This document shows, piece after piece, positions 5,287 to 5,322 of a DNA stretch of 5,322 nucleotides. Where the stretch lies: positions 1 to 5,322 of the forward strand of contig JAJZZU010000210.1 of NCBI GenBank assembly GCA_021797365.1, written 5' to 3'. Both the position numbers and the translations under genes were made by a program. Under the pieces are notes generated by a model. It did no database searches. It was not told the DNA's origin and was given only the letters and a program-made list of their open reading frames with translations. The number at the start of each line of letters is the position of its first letter. Position 1 is the first letter of the stretch. This stretch comes from Pseudomonadota bacterium. GTDB taxonomy: Bacteria; Pseudomonadota; Gammaproteobacteria; Acidiferrobacterales; Acidiferrobacteraceae.

Positions 5287-5322
5287 GCCCCCTAAACCCC
5301 CCCCAAAAGCCCCCTAACACCC
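5287..5322. other. C-rich terminal stretch that breaks the moaA frame
   Basis: The last 36 bases are mostly C-runs separated by TAAA, AAAA and TAACA. Read as moaA they give mainly Gly and then an in-frame stop (5314-5316), where a MoaA should have ordinary sequence leading into LRLNVM. No moaA-like residues are recognisable here. Poor base quality or a spurious extension at a sequence end is the likeliest cause. Confidence 0.5.

Noticed and set aside
1..5322. CRISPR arrays, tRNA or rRNA genes, riboswitches
   Set aside because: I saw no short regularly spaced repeats, cloverleaf-like stretches or recognisable rRNA or riboswitch cores. The only direct repeats are the 2-kb copies and their diverged flanks.

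Overview
The window looks like proteobacterial chromosome, roughly 60 % GC by eye. It reads as two head-to-tail copies of one block, followed by the single-copy start of a small minus-strand operon. The MoaA subtype, the TDT-type carrier, the VapBC module and an IS66 transposase remnant all fit a beta- or gammaproteobacterium or a relative such as the acidithiobacilli. Nothing fixes the genus.

Layout. Positions 1-106 are the edge of an unrecognised region that may hold the start of a minus-strand gene leaving the window. Positions 107-2171 are repeat copy 1: a non-coding leader, vapB and vapC on the plus strand, a frameshifted C-terminal scrap of an IS66 transposase on the minus strand, and a TDT transporter gene that has lost its first 94 codons. 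Positions 2172-2399 are a junction segment whose right part is a diverged relative of 1-106. Positions 2400-4464 are repeat copy 2, the same 2,065 bp with no difference that I can find. Positions 4465-4745 complete the TDT gene in copy 2. Positions 4760 to about 5286 hold the 3' part of moaA, with one apparent frameshift. The last ~36 bases are C-rich and break the moaA frame.

How the parts fit. The ancestral order was probably moaA-TDT transporter on the minus strand, an IS66 scrap directly after the transporter, then a vapBC module pointing the other way. A duplication of at least 2.3 kb copied vapBC, the IS66 scrap and most of the transporter, and left one transporter copy broken at the junction. 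Each vapBC copy has its own probable promoter. Its -10 element lies in a near-perfect 20-bp palindrome, the usual arrangement for an autoregulated toxin-antitoxin operon.

I see no wholly new system. The most notable signal is mosaic: a 2-kb perfect repeat whose left flanks are homologous but clearly diverged. This is either a real recombination or conversion footprint around a toxin-antitoxin locus, or an assembly that joined two strain variants. Read-level data are needed to decide.
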